Assembly: GCA_965198325.1 (NCBI GenBank)
Contig: CBDAPE010000019.1
Coordinates: forward strand, 655,220-719,219
DNA: 64,000 bases
Source: CBDAPE01 sp965198325
Lineage (GTDB): Bacteria; Pseudomonadota; Alphaproteobacteria; UBA828; JAPUJA01
Reading direction: 5' to 3'
The notes under the pieces: model-generated
The model's database searches: none
Seen by the model: the letters and a program-made list of their open reading frames with translations, nothing else
Told to the model about the DNA's origin: nothing
Program-made: the position numbers and the translations under genes
Part shown: positions 38,436 through 45,340 of the stretch, piece by piece
How positions within the stretch are numbered: the stretch's first letter is position 1
Layout of the letters: the number at the start of each line of letters is the position of its first letter

Positions 38436-39245
38436 TTACCACTCCGCCATTTGCACTATGCGATCAAACTCATGGCGGAGTCTCGATAGTCGTTCTTCGG
38501 CTTCTGCTCGTGACTTTACCGTCTTTGGTTTTTCGGAAAGAACTACTTCTGTCAGATCATCCAATTGGCGCATCATCTCCATCATCATGTGACGCGAGCG
38601 ACGCGACCTAGGCCCCAACTCGTCGAAAACAGAGCGCAGGTACTGCGATGGAACTAGGGATTCTGGGCTCTCCAGCCGCTTCTCCACCCCCCCAACGACG
38701 GTTCGGAGTTCCGAAATCACGGATAAGACGTCCGCTAGTGATCGCTGCTCAGGATTATCACTTTGCTTCAAGAGTTGAAGATCCAGCGAGACTGAAATTG
38801 GCGTTTCCAGCGTAGAAGAATCAGCCTCAAGGGATCGGATTTGAGCAATTATTTCGTTCTTCGCTTCCTCAACGCTGTCCAGATCTCGGTGGTCAACATG
38901 AATTGTTCTTGTCCCCGCAACATCAAAGGGAATTTGCTCGCCCTTCTTAATGAGTTGCACTAGTGGTTTCCGAATAGCGTGGCGGATGGCGAGTTCGTAG
39001 AAGACGTTCGGGTTCCTTTCGGTAAGATCCGCAATGACGAGCGGATCATCAACGATATGCTGAATCACCTGACTCGTAATCATCCCGGGCTCGGAAATTT
39101 GATCGGCTCTCGTGGCGCTATAGCCGCATTCGACGGCAGCTGGGCTGATCACGTGCTTTAGGATTTGGTCGGAACGTTTTCTAGTTTCCGACTCAGGCTC
39201 CCCGATTGGAGCAATAACGAAGCAAGCATTCTCAGACATAGGCAT
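38436..39245 (-). CDS. Second TIR-like/deoxyribosyltransferase-like protein with helical C-terminus
   Basis: 269 residues. It begins ACFVIAPIGEPESETRKRSDQILKHVI and has DPLVIADLTERNPNVFYELAIRHA (about 67-90) with the candidate catalytic Glu. The second half (about 130-269) is charged and coiled-coil-like. Same fold class as the neighbour 1.1 kb away but a different subfamily (APIG-type start, longer helical tail). Relatives are found in antiviral and other conflict islands; the actual reaction is unknown. It is not in an operon with a visible partner. Confidence 0.75.
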   Translation of the reverse strand: MPMSENACFVIAPIGEPESETRKRSDQILKHVISPAAVECGYSATRADQISEPGMITSQVIQHIVDDPLVIADLTERNPNVFYELAIRHAIRKPLVQLIKKGEQIPFDVAGTRTIHVDHRDLDSVEEAKNEIIAQIRSLEADSSTLETPISVSLDLQLLKQSDNPEQRSLADVLSVISELRTVVGGVEKRLESPESLVPSQYLRSVFDELGPRSRRSRHMMMEMMRQLDDLTEVVLSEKPKTVKSRAEAEERLSRLRHEFDRIVQMAEW

Positions 39246-39368
39246 CCTCGTCTCGAAGGGGATGTTCCGACCGCTGTTGAAATTAGCCGGGCCGACGCTA
39301 CGGTCTGATCATTAGGCCGCCCTCGTCTGGCAGTCAATGGCGGTGGCGGTTTTGGACCGGGCCCGATG

Positions 39369-39504
39369 TGACATTGCTCCCGGATCCCGGACCAAGCCAG
39401 GAGGGATATGACCATCGCACAGGCCGCATAGGTGAAGAACCACCTGGTCCGGATTTCGGAGTCAACGTCATTACCGCCTGGTCCGGGATCCGGGAGCAAC
39501 GTCA
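39369..39504. repeat. 136-bp element with 26-bp inverted ends
   Basis: The left end TGACATTGCTCCCGGATCCC continues GGACCA; the right end is its reverse complement with one mismatch (TGACGTTGC...). Inside, a degenerate direct copy of the right arm (CCTGGTCCGG...GTCAACGTCA) lies 25 bases before it. It may be a tiny transposable element or a strong cruciform upstream of the XRE gene. No protein is encoded. Confidence 0.7.
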
Positions 39505-39645
39505 CTTCGCCTTCGCTATCGACAGCGCGCCATAGATACATCCGCTTGCCGGCGATGGACACGGACACCCCATCAAGGTGCCCCCCGGATCCATGACGAG
39601 CTTTTGAAGCTTGATCATAGGCCTATCGTGTATTATATAGGATAC

Positions 39646-39999
39646 ATGACGCAGTTTGGGAACACGATCCGAAAACTCCGTGAGCGCCTCCGCGATGAGG
39701 ATCGGCGCTTTTCGTTGCGCCAGGTGGCCCAACGCATCGGGGTAGAGCCCGCTTATCTGAGCAAGATCGAGCGGGGTGATGTGGCGCCGCCTTCGGAAGC
39801 CACGACGGTTCGACTGGCAAAAGAGCTGGGCGAGGACCCGGACGTGCTTCTGGCCTTGGCGGGGAAGGTCTCCGGCGATCTGCAGGGGATCATCCGCAAG
39901 CGCCCCAGACTGTTCGCGGAGTTGATCAGACAACTGAAGGAAGCACCGGACGACGCCATTCTCCGAGTGGTGCGAGAGGTGCGAGACGGAGATTGGTAA
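39646..39999 (+). CDS. XRE-family transcriptional regulator
   Basis: 117 residues from the ATG giving MTQFGNTIRKLRERL, AGGA upstream. A Cro/C1-type helix-turn-helix (FSLRQVAQRIGVEPAYLSKIERGDVAPPSEATTVRLAKEL) covers about residues 20-65. The C-terminal third (RPRLFAELIRQLKEAPDDAILRVVREVRDG) is a small helical region typical of this regulator type. It is 13 bases before the 339-residue gene on the same strand and probably controls it. Confidence 0.9.
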   Translation: MTQFGNTIRKLRERLRDEDRRFSLRQVAQRIGVEPAYLSKIERGDVAPPSEATTVRLAKELGEDPDVLLALAGKVSGDLQGIIRKRPRLFAELIRQLKEAPDDAILRVVREVRDGDW

Positions 40000-40012
40000 G
40001 GAGAAACCACCG

Positions 40013-41032
40013 ATGATCACACTTGAAAACGACTGCCTGGAATTCCGGTTCCCGGAGGTCCATGAAGAGGCGCACTGCTCGATCGTATTCCAGCGCACCC
40101 TTCGCATTCCCGACGATGGCAAGGACTATCCACTGCCGCCGGGCCTGGGCCCTTTCCCGTTGCAGCATTTGGACGACCATGCGCCTCGGATACCCGAAGA
40201 TTGGCTTCGCCGCGGCGGTGTCGTTATGCCCATGCATCAAGCCGAGGCCATGTGGCTCGATTTCGGATCCCACTCCTATTATCCGTTTGCGGTGAAAATC
40301 GCGACCGGCAAGATCTGTGCCATTACAGGTGAGCCGTGGGTCGATCGCTTGAACGGAGATCCGCAAGATTATGTCGTGCTGCCCAACCAGCCATGGCTCG
40401 ATGGATACTGTGTCGAACGTGGGACGATCAGGCAATTCATCGCCATGCCGCTGGGAGAGGGCTACACGGTCGAGGAACAACTGACGAGCGCCGGGAGGCA
40501 CGGCGGATTGCAAATCGTTGCCTATCCCATGAAGGCGGAACGGTACACGAAGTTGATCCAGGACCAACTGGACAGAGGAGGCGACGCATATCTTTCCCCT
40601 CCCATTCTGGCCGGTTTCGGCATGGATATGGGGTTGGCGCCTGGGGGGCGAATGCAGCAGGAAATCTATGACGATCCCCATGGACTGGACGCCTGGGATC
40701 AGCGGCACGCCAGCCGGTGTTTTGTCTCCATCGTCAATTCCGTACAGTGGCTGGCGGTAACCGGCGGGATGCCGCCGGGCGATCTGCCGACGGCAAAACA
40801 GTACACGGATGCCGGTCTTCCCTGGTTCGATTATTACGATGGAGATGTCAAAGCGGTCGCCGGGGCCCAAAAGCTGAAGGCGGCCAAGAGCGTGGTGAAA
40901 ATCGGCATTGAGAAAGGCGAAACGCCGCTACCGGGAAACGAAACGCTCGATATGACCCACGTCATAGGGCTGCGGAAGTCGGGCGTGCGCCAAGTGCGGG
41001 AGAGTCCCGCAAGCGAGGCCATGGATTCATGA
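40013..41032 (+). CDS. Conserved hypothetical protein, XRE-linked (339 aa)
   Basis: 339 residues, soluble, no signal peptide. Visible landmarks: MWLDFGSHSYYPFAVKIATGKICAITGEPW, NGDPQDYVVLPNQPWLDGYCVERGTIRQFIAMPLGEGYTVEEQLT and GGLQIVAYPMKAERY. I recall sequences of this type as an unnamed family often beside an XRE regulator, but I know no function. The low number of nucleotide-binding motifs argues against an ATPase. The two-gene unit, on an island full of conflict genes, makes a toxin-like or sensor role possible; this is inference. Confidence 0.7.
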   Translation: MITLENDCLEFRFPEVHEEAHCSIVFQRTLRIPDDGKDYPLPPGLGPFPLQHLDDHAPRIPEDWLRRGGVVMPMHQAEAMWLDFGSHSYYPFAVKIATGKICAITGEPWVDRLNGDPQDYVVLPNQPWLDGYCVERGTIRQFIAMPLGEGYTVEEQLTSAGRHGGLQIVAYPMKAERYTKLIQDQLDRGGDAYLSPPILAGFGMDMGLAPGGRMQQEIYDDPHGLDAWDQRHASRCFVSIVNSVQWLAVTGGMPPGDLPTAKQYTDAGLPWFDYYDGDVKAVAGAQKLKAAKSVVKIGIEKGETPLPGNETLDMTHVIGLRKSGVRQVRESPASEAMDS

Positions 41033-41317
41033 CTTCGCATCCGGGCCGCGGTGAAGAAAACGATCTTCCCGTCTCTCAGTACTTTCGGGCGGCGCCATCG
41101 ATTGATGTCGCCACCCGCCTTTTTGCAGTTCTTGGAAAGCTGGTACGCAGCGGGCGGGGGCTGAAACGGTATTGTCACGTTATTGAACGGCCGTGACGCG
41201 AATTGGCATAGAACTCAAGCTCAAGCGGCAGCGGCGGCGATTTGCCACAGGCCCATTGCGTGGTTGCGAAACCGGCGCAATGTTTTTCGGGAAATCAGAT
41301 GACGTTAGACGTTGAAG
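41033..41317. other. Degraded stretch between the XRE unit and repeat copy 2
   Basis: No intact gene. On the minus strand a short frame ends LRRFRNHAMGLWQIAAAAA, which looks like the C-terminus of a transposase, but it is too short to assign to a family. Confidence 0.35.
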
Positions 41318-41365
41318 GGCATTGTCAAGTTAACCGGTGGAACTTACATACCTAACTTGACAAAG
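41318..41365. repeat. Inverted-repeat element, copy 2 (reverse orientation)
   Basis: GGGCATTGTCAAGTTAACCGG, 13 bases, then CCTAACTTGACAAAG. These are the same two ends as at 36.4 kb but reversed, so the four arms are nested around the 36.5-41.3 kb segment. Nearly all the internal sequence is missing in this copy. Confidence 0.65.
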
Positions 41366-41437
41366 TGGCTGATTTACCGGTGATTTGGATCGGGAGCTCA
41401 TTGCTGCTCGGGCTGTTCGTGCTCCTGACGAGACGGT

Positions 41438-42127
41438 CTAAGGCCCTTCCAAGGAGATTTGGTCGGGGAAATTGACCCAGAATTGCCTTACCGATTCCAC
41501 AAATTGGTCAAAGTGATCTTCTGTCACATGTAGATCCTCATGATTCAAATATGTCAGGTCTCGTTCCTCATTGTCGCTGCGGCCGTCCTCAGGCAGGCCT
41601 AGGTATTGCGGGTACTTTTCCTTTAGGTCATCCAGCGACCGGCCTTTCCCGTGCTTATGGACATTCGCCATCAGCCGGCAAGCGTCCAGCACCGGGAACC
41701 AATTATGTGATCGAAGCGGCCAGCCTCGTTCTTCCAGCCATTCAAGAATGTCATTGGTCTGTGCTGTCCACACCACACCCGGGTTCTCAGCGTAGTGCCG
41801 CATTTCCCGTGCCAGGGATCGTTTCAAGTCCTTTTCCCACAGATGGTAAAGCGCGGCGACCGATGCGAGGGTCATATCCCTCTTCAGTTCGAATAGGAGT
41901 TCTGAAAATTTGATGCTCTCGTCAAAAGCAATTTCGGCAATATCAGCCATGTCCGTAAATTCGCTACCAATTTCTGATCCCAATATCTCATAAACCTCTT
42001 CGCCGCGAGCTTGCACCTGCTCTTCAGAGTCGTTGAAGCTGTCCCAGACACGGCGCTTTACCTGTCGAGCGAAAAAGTCAACGCGTTCGATCATGTCAGC
42101 GCGTTCCATCTGACTCATTACAGGCAT
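41438..42127 (-). CDS. Hypothetical protein, 229 aa
   Basis: Started at MPVMSQMERADMIERVDFF, which has a perfect GGAGG eight bases upstream; the frame is open much further but not protein-like. It is acidic and largely helical, with EEVYEILGSEIGSEF, FELKRDMTLASVAALYHLWEKDLKRSLAREMRHYAENPG and CRLMANVHKHGKGRSLDDLKEKYPQYLG. The helical pattern and the late N-x-HKHGKG recall HEPN-type or Abi-type proteins, but no clear R-x4-H motif is seen, so no function is claimed. Confidence 0.65.
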   Translation of the reverse strand: MPVMSQMERADMIERVDFFARQVKRRVWDSFNDSEEQVQARGEEVYEILGSEIGSEFTDMADIAEIAFDESIKFSELLFELKRDMTLASVAALYHLWEKDLKRSLAREMRHYAENPGVVWTAQTNDILEWLEERGWPLRSHNWFPVLDACRLMANVHKHGKGRSLDDLKEKYPQYLGLPEDGRSDNEERDLTYLNHEDLHVTEDHFDQFVESVRQFWVNFPDQISLEGP

Positions 42128-42264
42128 GGATACCTCCTTGCAGCCACTGGTGCGCCTCGAAGCGATCAATCCTGAAGGTATAGCAAGGCGCTGCCCGTAC
42201 CGGATATGTCTTGGGCGCGGGCTGTCTGACTCTGGAGGCGGGGCCAGACCTGTCAAGTCACGCA

Positions 42265-42292
42265 TATAATTCCTTAACCGATGGGAATTATA
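42265..42292. promoter_or_regulatory. AT-rich palindrome upstream of the 229-aa gene
   Basis: TATAATTCC, ten bases, GGAATTATA: a perfect nine-base inverted repeat inside the 400-base gap between two divergent genes. It could be an operator; its closeness to TATAAT-like sequence fits a promoter. Confidence 0.45.
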
Positions 42293-42500
42293 ACTTAATC
42301 TTGCCATTCGATCCGGCAACGCGCTCACGCGCATAAAACCGTTATGTCTTCCAGGCAACGGTGTTAAGCTAAATCCCGCAACATCGCGTGGACCCGCTAC
42401 GTCGGGTCGCCCGCTGAGTACAAGAGCCGATAGACTTGGTGTGGGAGTTGCTCCCCATGCTCGGCAAACAGGCGGGGCTTCACTGTTTTCCATGTGATGT

Positions 42501-42532
42501 TGCCACGGCCCGGCACCAGCCGCGCCGTGGCA
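42501..42532. promoter_or_regulatory. GC palindrome before the small secreted protein gene
   Basis: TGCCACGGC, 14 bases, GCCGTGGCA: a perfect nine-base inverted repeat ending 13 bases before the TTG start. There is no T run, so an operator or leader hairpin is more likely than a terminator. Confidence 0.45.
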
Positions 42533-42545
42533 CAATGCGCGGGGC

Positions 42546-42899
42546 TTGCAGCCCAAGAAACTCTCTCTAATCGCAGCAGTCGTTTTGTCGGCTGGCTTAT
42601 CGTCCACTACGGCCACCGCTGGAGAAACCGCCTATCAGAAAATGCAGAGTTACTCGGAAACTCTACGAAACATGGCCTTCGGCGGGTTGATTTCCTCATC
42701 AGAATCGACGTGCCCCAAAGTCACTCATTCCTTCATTCGCGGAGCTGACGATGACGGCGTTGTCTACATTACCGCCCGGTGCCAGAGTGGAAAGGACTAC
42801 GTGATTCTCGAATCTAGCCTTGGGGAAGGGGCCAAGGTACTTACTTGCGAACAATCGGAATTTATCATGCGTCAGTTGGGAGTTTTTGATGACTGCTGA
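42546..42899 (+). CDS. Small secreted hypothetical protein
   Basis: 117 residues from a TTG start. A clear Sec signal peptide (KKLSLIAAVVLSAGLSSTTATAG, cut after ATA) is followed by a mature part of about 90 residues with four cysteines (STCPKV, ARCQSG, LTCEQS, DDC-end), probably two disulphides in the periplasm. The family is not recognised. It is isolated in the island. Confidence 0.6.
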   Translation: MQPKKLSLIAAVVLSAGLSSTTATAGETAYQKMQSYSETLRNMAFGGLISSSESTCPKVTHSFIRGADDDGVVYITARCQSGKDYVILESSLGEGAKVLTCEQSEFIMRQLGVFDDC

Positions 42900-43022
42900 C
42901 TGCCGATACAGCCATGACGAGGCGCTAGACGTACTGCGTTTAGCTTGACACACGGCACCATCCAGCCTTCTATCCATACGGTCGGGTGAGCCCTTAGCCT
43001 ACAAGAGAAGGATTACCATGAG

Positions 43023-43292
43023 ATGGCGCTAAACGATGTCATAGATCCCAATTTCGATGCTGCGCTAAATCGCGGTTCGAAGAAGGAGCAGGACCGAGTT
43101 ACAGTATCAATCCAATGTAGCCTTTCAGGTGGGGGTGGCGCGTCTGTGAACGCCACCGTTAGTTATCCGCCAGGTACAATCGACAAGGACGCCAAGAAGG
43201 CGGAATTGGACGCATACAATGACACCCGGCTAATCCTAGGTAGACTAAAGCGTCGTCTTCAGATGAAAATAAAGCGCCTCGCTAGGGAATAG
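43023..43292 (+). CDS. Small hypothetical protein, 89 aa
   Basis: It begins MALNDVIDPNFDAALNRGSKKEQDRVTVSIQCS; AAGGA lies nine bases before the ATG. A Gly/Ser strand region is followed by a basic helical tail (LKRRLQMKIKRLARE). No family recognised. Such short basic proteins are common as phage or island cargo. Confidence 0.5.
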   Translation: MALNDVIDPNFDAALNRGSKKEQDRVTVSIQCSLSGGGGASVNATVSYPPGTIDKDAKKAELDAYNDTRLILGRLKRRLQMKIKRLARE

Positions 43293-43355
43293 GCGGGTGG
43301 TCATAGACTCGCGACCGCCGGTATCGTGTACTCGCCTGAACGCAAGAAGTGCGCC

Positions 43356-43511
43356 ATGTCGATAGTCCAATCCCAATACAAGAGTAGCATCCAGAAACCA
43401 ACTGCAAAGGTCGTCAGGATCAATCCAGATGGATCGTCTTTAACCCTTGAGCTTCGAGTGAGTATCGAGGGTCGAGACCATGATATTCTGCTACCGTTAG
43501 ATGCATTGTGA
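43356..43511 (+). CDS. Small hypothetical protein, 51 aa
   Basis: MSIVQSQYKSSIQKPTAKVVR begins a short protein with a natural-looking amphipathic strand pattern (SLTLELRVSIEGRDHDILLPLDAL). It overlaps, on the other strand, another plausible small frame; only one is likely real. A GTG 30 bases upstream would add ten residues. Confidence 0.35.
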   Translation: MSIVQSQYKSSIQKPTAKVVRINPDGSSLTLELRVSIEGRDHDILLPLDAL

Positions 43512-43623
43512 GATCACGATGTGACAGGTCCGGCGGCGGTAGCGGAGCTACGGGGGATTCGGGAAGCTCTGGAAGCCCTCGGCGACGCCGTTGCTCAGCA
43601 AAATCGATGATATTTGTGGACAT
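43420..43623 (-). CDS. Small hypothetical protein, 67 aa (antisense to the previous)
   Basis: MSTNIIDFAEQRRRRGLPEL followed by PESPVAPLPPP. The opening resembles many short alphaproteobacterial and phage proteins with an N-terminal N-I-I-D-F-A-x-R-R-x-R-G-L motif. The rest is not recognised. It competes with the plus-strand frame over 92 bases. Confidence 0.4.
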   Translation of the reverse strand: MSTNIIDFAEQRRRRGLPELPESPVAPLPPPDLSHRDLTMHLTVAEYHGLDPRYSLEAQGLKTIHLD

Positions 43624-43714
43624 GCAGAAGCCCTCCCGGCATAGCGGCCGAGAGCGTCACCGTCTCGTCTAGCCTGCCAGCGTTGGAGACGGTCGGTTTC
43701 GAATTTCAGGCCGC

Positions 43715-43985
43715 CTACGCGACCAAATCCCGATAGCTGAGCCGTTTGCCAGCCATCCGGCTAGCGACTATTCCCATTTGATCGAGGGTGTCAAGCTCTC
43801 GGACGTTATTGTCGCCCGGCGAATTCGTTGATGTAGCGTTGCAGGTGCTTAGGGCTGACCTTTAGTAGGTTCCCTTGTGGACGCGCTTGAGCATGCCCCA
43901 GAAGTCTTCTATGCCCTGGGTATGGGCCATGCCCCGGACGTACTCGCCTCCGCCGTTGACATGGATACGAAGGCCGGGACATTCC
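43715..43985 (-). pseudogene. ISXO2-like (IS1595-family) transposase C-terminal remnant
   Basis: Reading with two small breaks gives HVNGGGEYVRGMAHTQGIEDFWGMLKRVHKGT, then VSPKHLQRYINEFAGR, then RELDTLDQMGIVASRMAGKRLSYRDL. This is the last third of an ISXO2-type DDE transposase (the GEYVRG...THGIE-FW--LKR motif). A stop codon and a frameshift lie between the parts. The N-terminal zinc ribbon and the first catalytic Asp are gone. Confidence 0.75.
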
Positions 43986-44024
43986 CGCCGCTCCCGTGGA
44001 CTAATTTGTCACCGCCGTTCTCAG

Positions 44025-44057
44025 TTTCTGCGTCGGACGGAATTTATAGAGGGGACA
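44025..44057 (-). repeat. Solo terminal repeat of the MITE family next to the ISXO2 remnant
   Basis: TTTCTGCGTCGGACGG followed by AATTTATAGAGGGGACA, the right-end sequence of the island-wide elements, 40 bases upstream of the transposase remnant and pointing the right way to be the outer end of that IS. The other end is not visible. Confidence 0.65.
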
Positions 44058-44111
44058 GGACAAGGGCTGCTTCAACGTAATTTTCGATCTGCAATATTGA
44101 CCAGGATGTGT

Positions 44112-45338
44112 CTACGCGCTTCCTACTCGTGCCCTGGAAAACAGGCGTACGATGAATCGCTCTTCTTCTTCGACCAGATCGGGATCGGTCTGGTTGTGCT
44201 GCTTCATGCCACGGACAATCTTTCGGGGTACGCCCATGCCCATGTGTTCAAGATAGCCGTAGTCCCTCATCACGTCCTTCAAGAGCTGGTTTCGTGCTGC
44301 CCTCGTTCCTGCGCGCATGCGTTCCGGCGTTATGCCGTTCGGAAGCTTGCCCGGTGAAATTATTTCCAGTCGGTTCTGGTATATAGCCAACTCGATGTCG
44401 GTATGCGCCAGGAGGTAATCTCTGTGGATCAGGGCATTGACCACTGCCTCACGGACTGCCTCGACTGGATATGTCGGTCGCTCTACGCGGCGCCCGCCGT
44501 CCTCAAGGTCGGCGGTCATGGGGGTGTTGCGCTTGACGAACTCCAGCGTTTGGTCGACAAGGCCTGCTTCCAGAACATCGCCGTCCTCGTCTATGAGCGG
44601 AGCCATCGGACCGCGTAGCGCTATTCGCTCCTTCGCCGCATAGTCCTTTTGCAATCCCGCGAAGGCCGCCGCGTCGATGCCCGCCTGCGGCAAAAACCGG
44701 TTGGGGGCGTTTCCGAAGAGCAGCATTCCCGAAAGGGTCACGCCCTCTTCGACCATGATCTCCGTGTTACCCAACAGGGCCCGCCATCCCACGTCGTCGT
44801 AATCTTCCGGAATGTCTTGCTGGCGAATCCGTCCGAAGTAATCCTTGAGCCGGCGGCGATCAAGGTCGTCGATCTTCGACCCGGAAATCGGTCGCAGATC
44901 GGCGCGAAACGTGCCGCGCTGCTGAAATAGTCGACTTAGTTCCTGGGGCGTCGGCTCCCGGCTTTGCGTGCCTACGCGGATGTAATAGGTATTTCTGTTA
45001 TTATGCCACCGACTGTGCACATCGACGCCGCGCGGCACTTGCACAATCGCCACATCCTCGCCCGGCTGCACGTCTCTGATCGTCTCGAAAAACGGAATTA
45101 TGCCCGGCCGAATTTTGTCCCGGCACGCGGTCATCACCCACTCTTCCAGGCTATCCCGCGTTAGTCCGGCGACAGTCCCATCGTCATCCACGCCCAACAG
45201 CACCATTCCACCCTCGAAATTCGAGAATGCGACAAGCCTTTTGGCAAGTTCGTGGTTTTGCAGAACGTCGCGTTTGAACTCGACACCGGAATTTTCGCCG
45301 TTCGCGATTATCTCCAGAAGCTCCGTCCGCGTTGTCAT
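44112..45338 (-). CDS. AlbA_2 (Schlafen-like) domain and HATPase-type C-terminal protein
   Basis: 408 residues. The N-terminal AlbA_2/Schlafen-type domain (about 10-135) has NGENSGVEFKRDVLQNHELAKRLVAFSNFEGGMVLLGVDDDG. A middle section follows, then a RecG-like C-terminal HATPase_c_4-type region with YPVEAVREAVVNALIHRDY (about 292-310) and GYLEHMGMGVPRKIVRGM. Such proteins are often annotated as putative transcriptional regulators or RecG-like helicases; they are not helicases. It starts two bases after the stop of the PHP-SMC gene, so it is an operon partner, probably acting with that ATPase. Confidence 0.85.
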   Translation of the reverse strand: MTTRTELLEIIANGENSGVEFKRDVLQNHELAKRLVAFSNFEGGMVLLGVDDDGTVAGLTRDSLEEWVMTACRDKIRPGIIPFFETIRDVQPGEDVAIVQVPRGVDVHSRWHNNRNTYYIRVGTQSREPTPQELSRLFQQRGTFRADLRPISGSKIDDLDRRRLKDYFGRIRQQDIPEDYDDVGWRALLGNTEIMVEEGVTLSGMLLFGNAPNRFLPQAGIDAAAFAGLQKDYAAKERIALRGPMAPLIDEDGDVLEAGLVDQTLEFVKRNTPMTADLEDGGRRVERPTYPVEAVREAVVNALIHRDYLLAHTDIELAIYQNRLEIISPGKLPNGITPERMRAGTRAARNQLLKDVMRDYGYLEHMGMGVPRKIVRGMKQHNQTDPDLVEEEERFIVRLFSRARVGSA

Positions 45339-45340
45339 GT

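Noticed and set aside
42128..42616. Upstream extension of the 229-residue gene
   Set aside because: Proline/arginine-rich, not protein-like, overlaps the secreted protein gene; GGAGG precedes the internal ATG.
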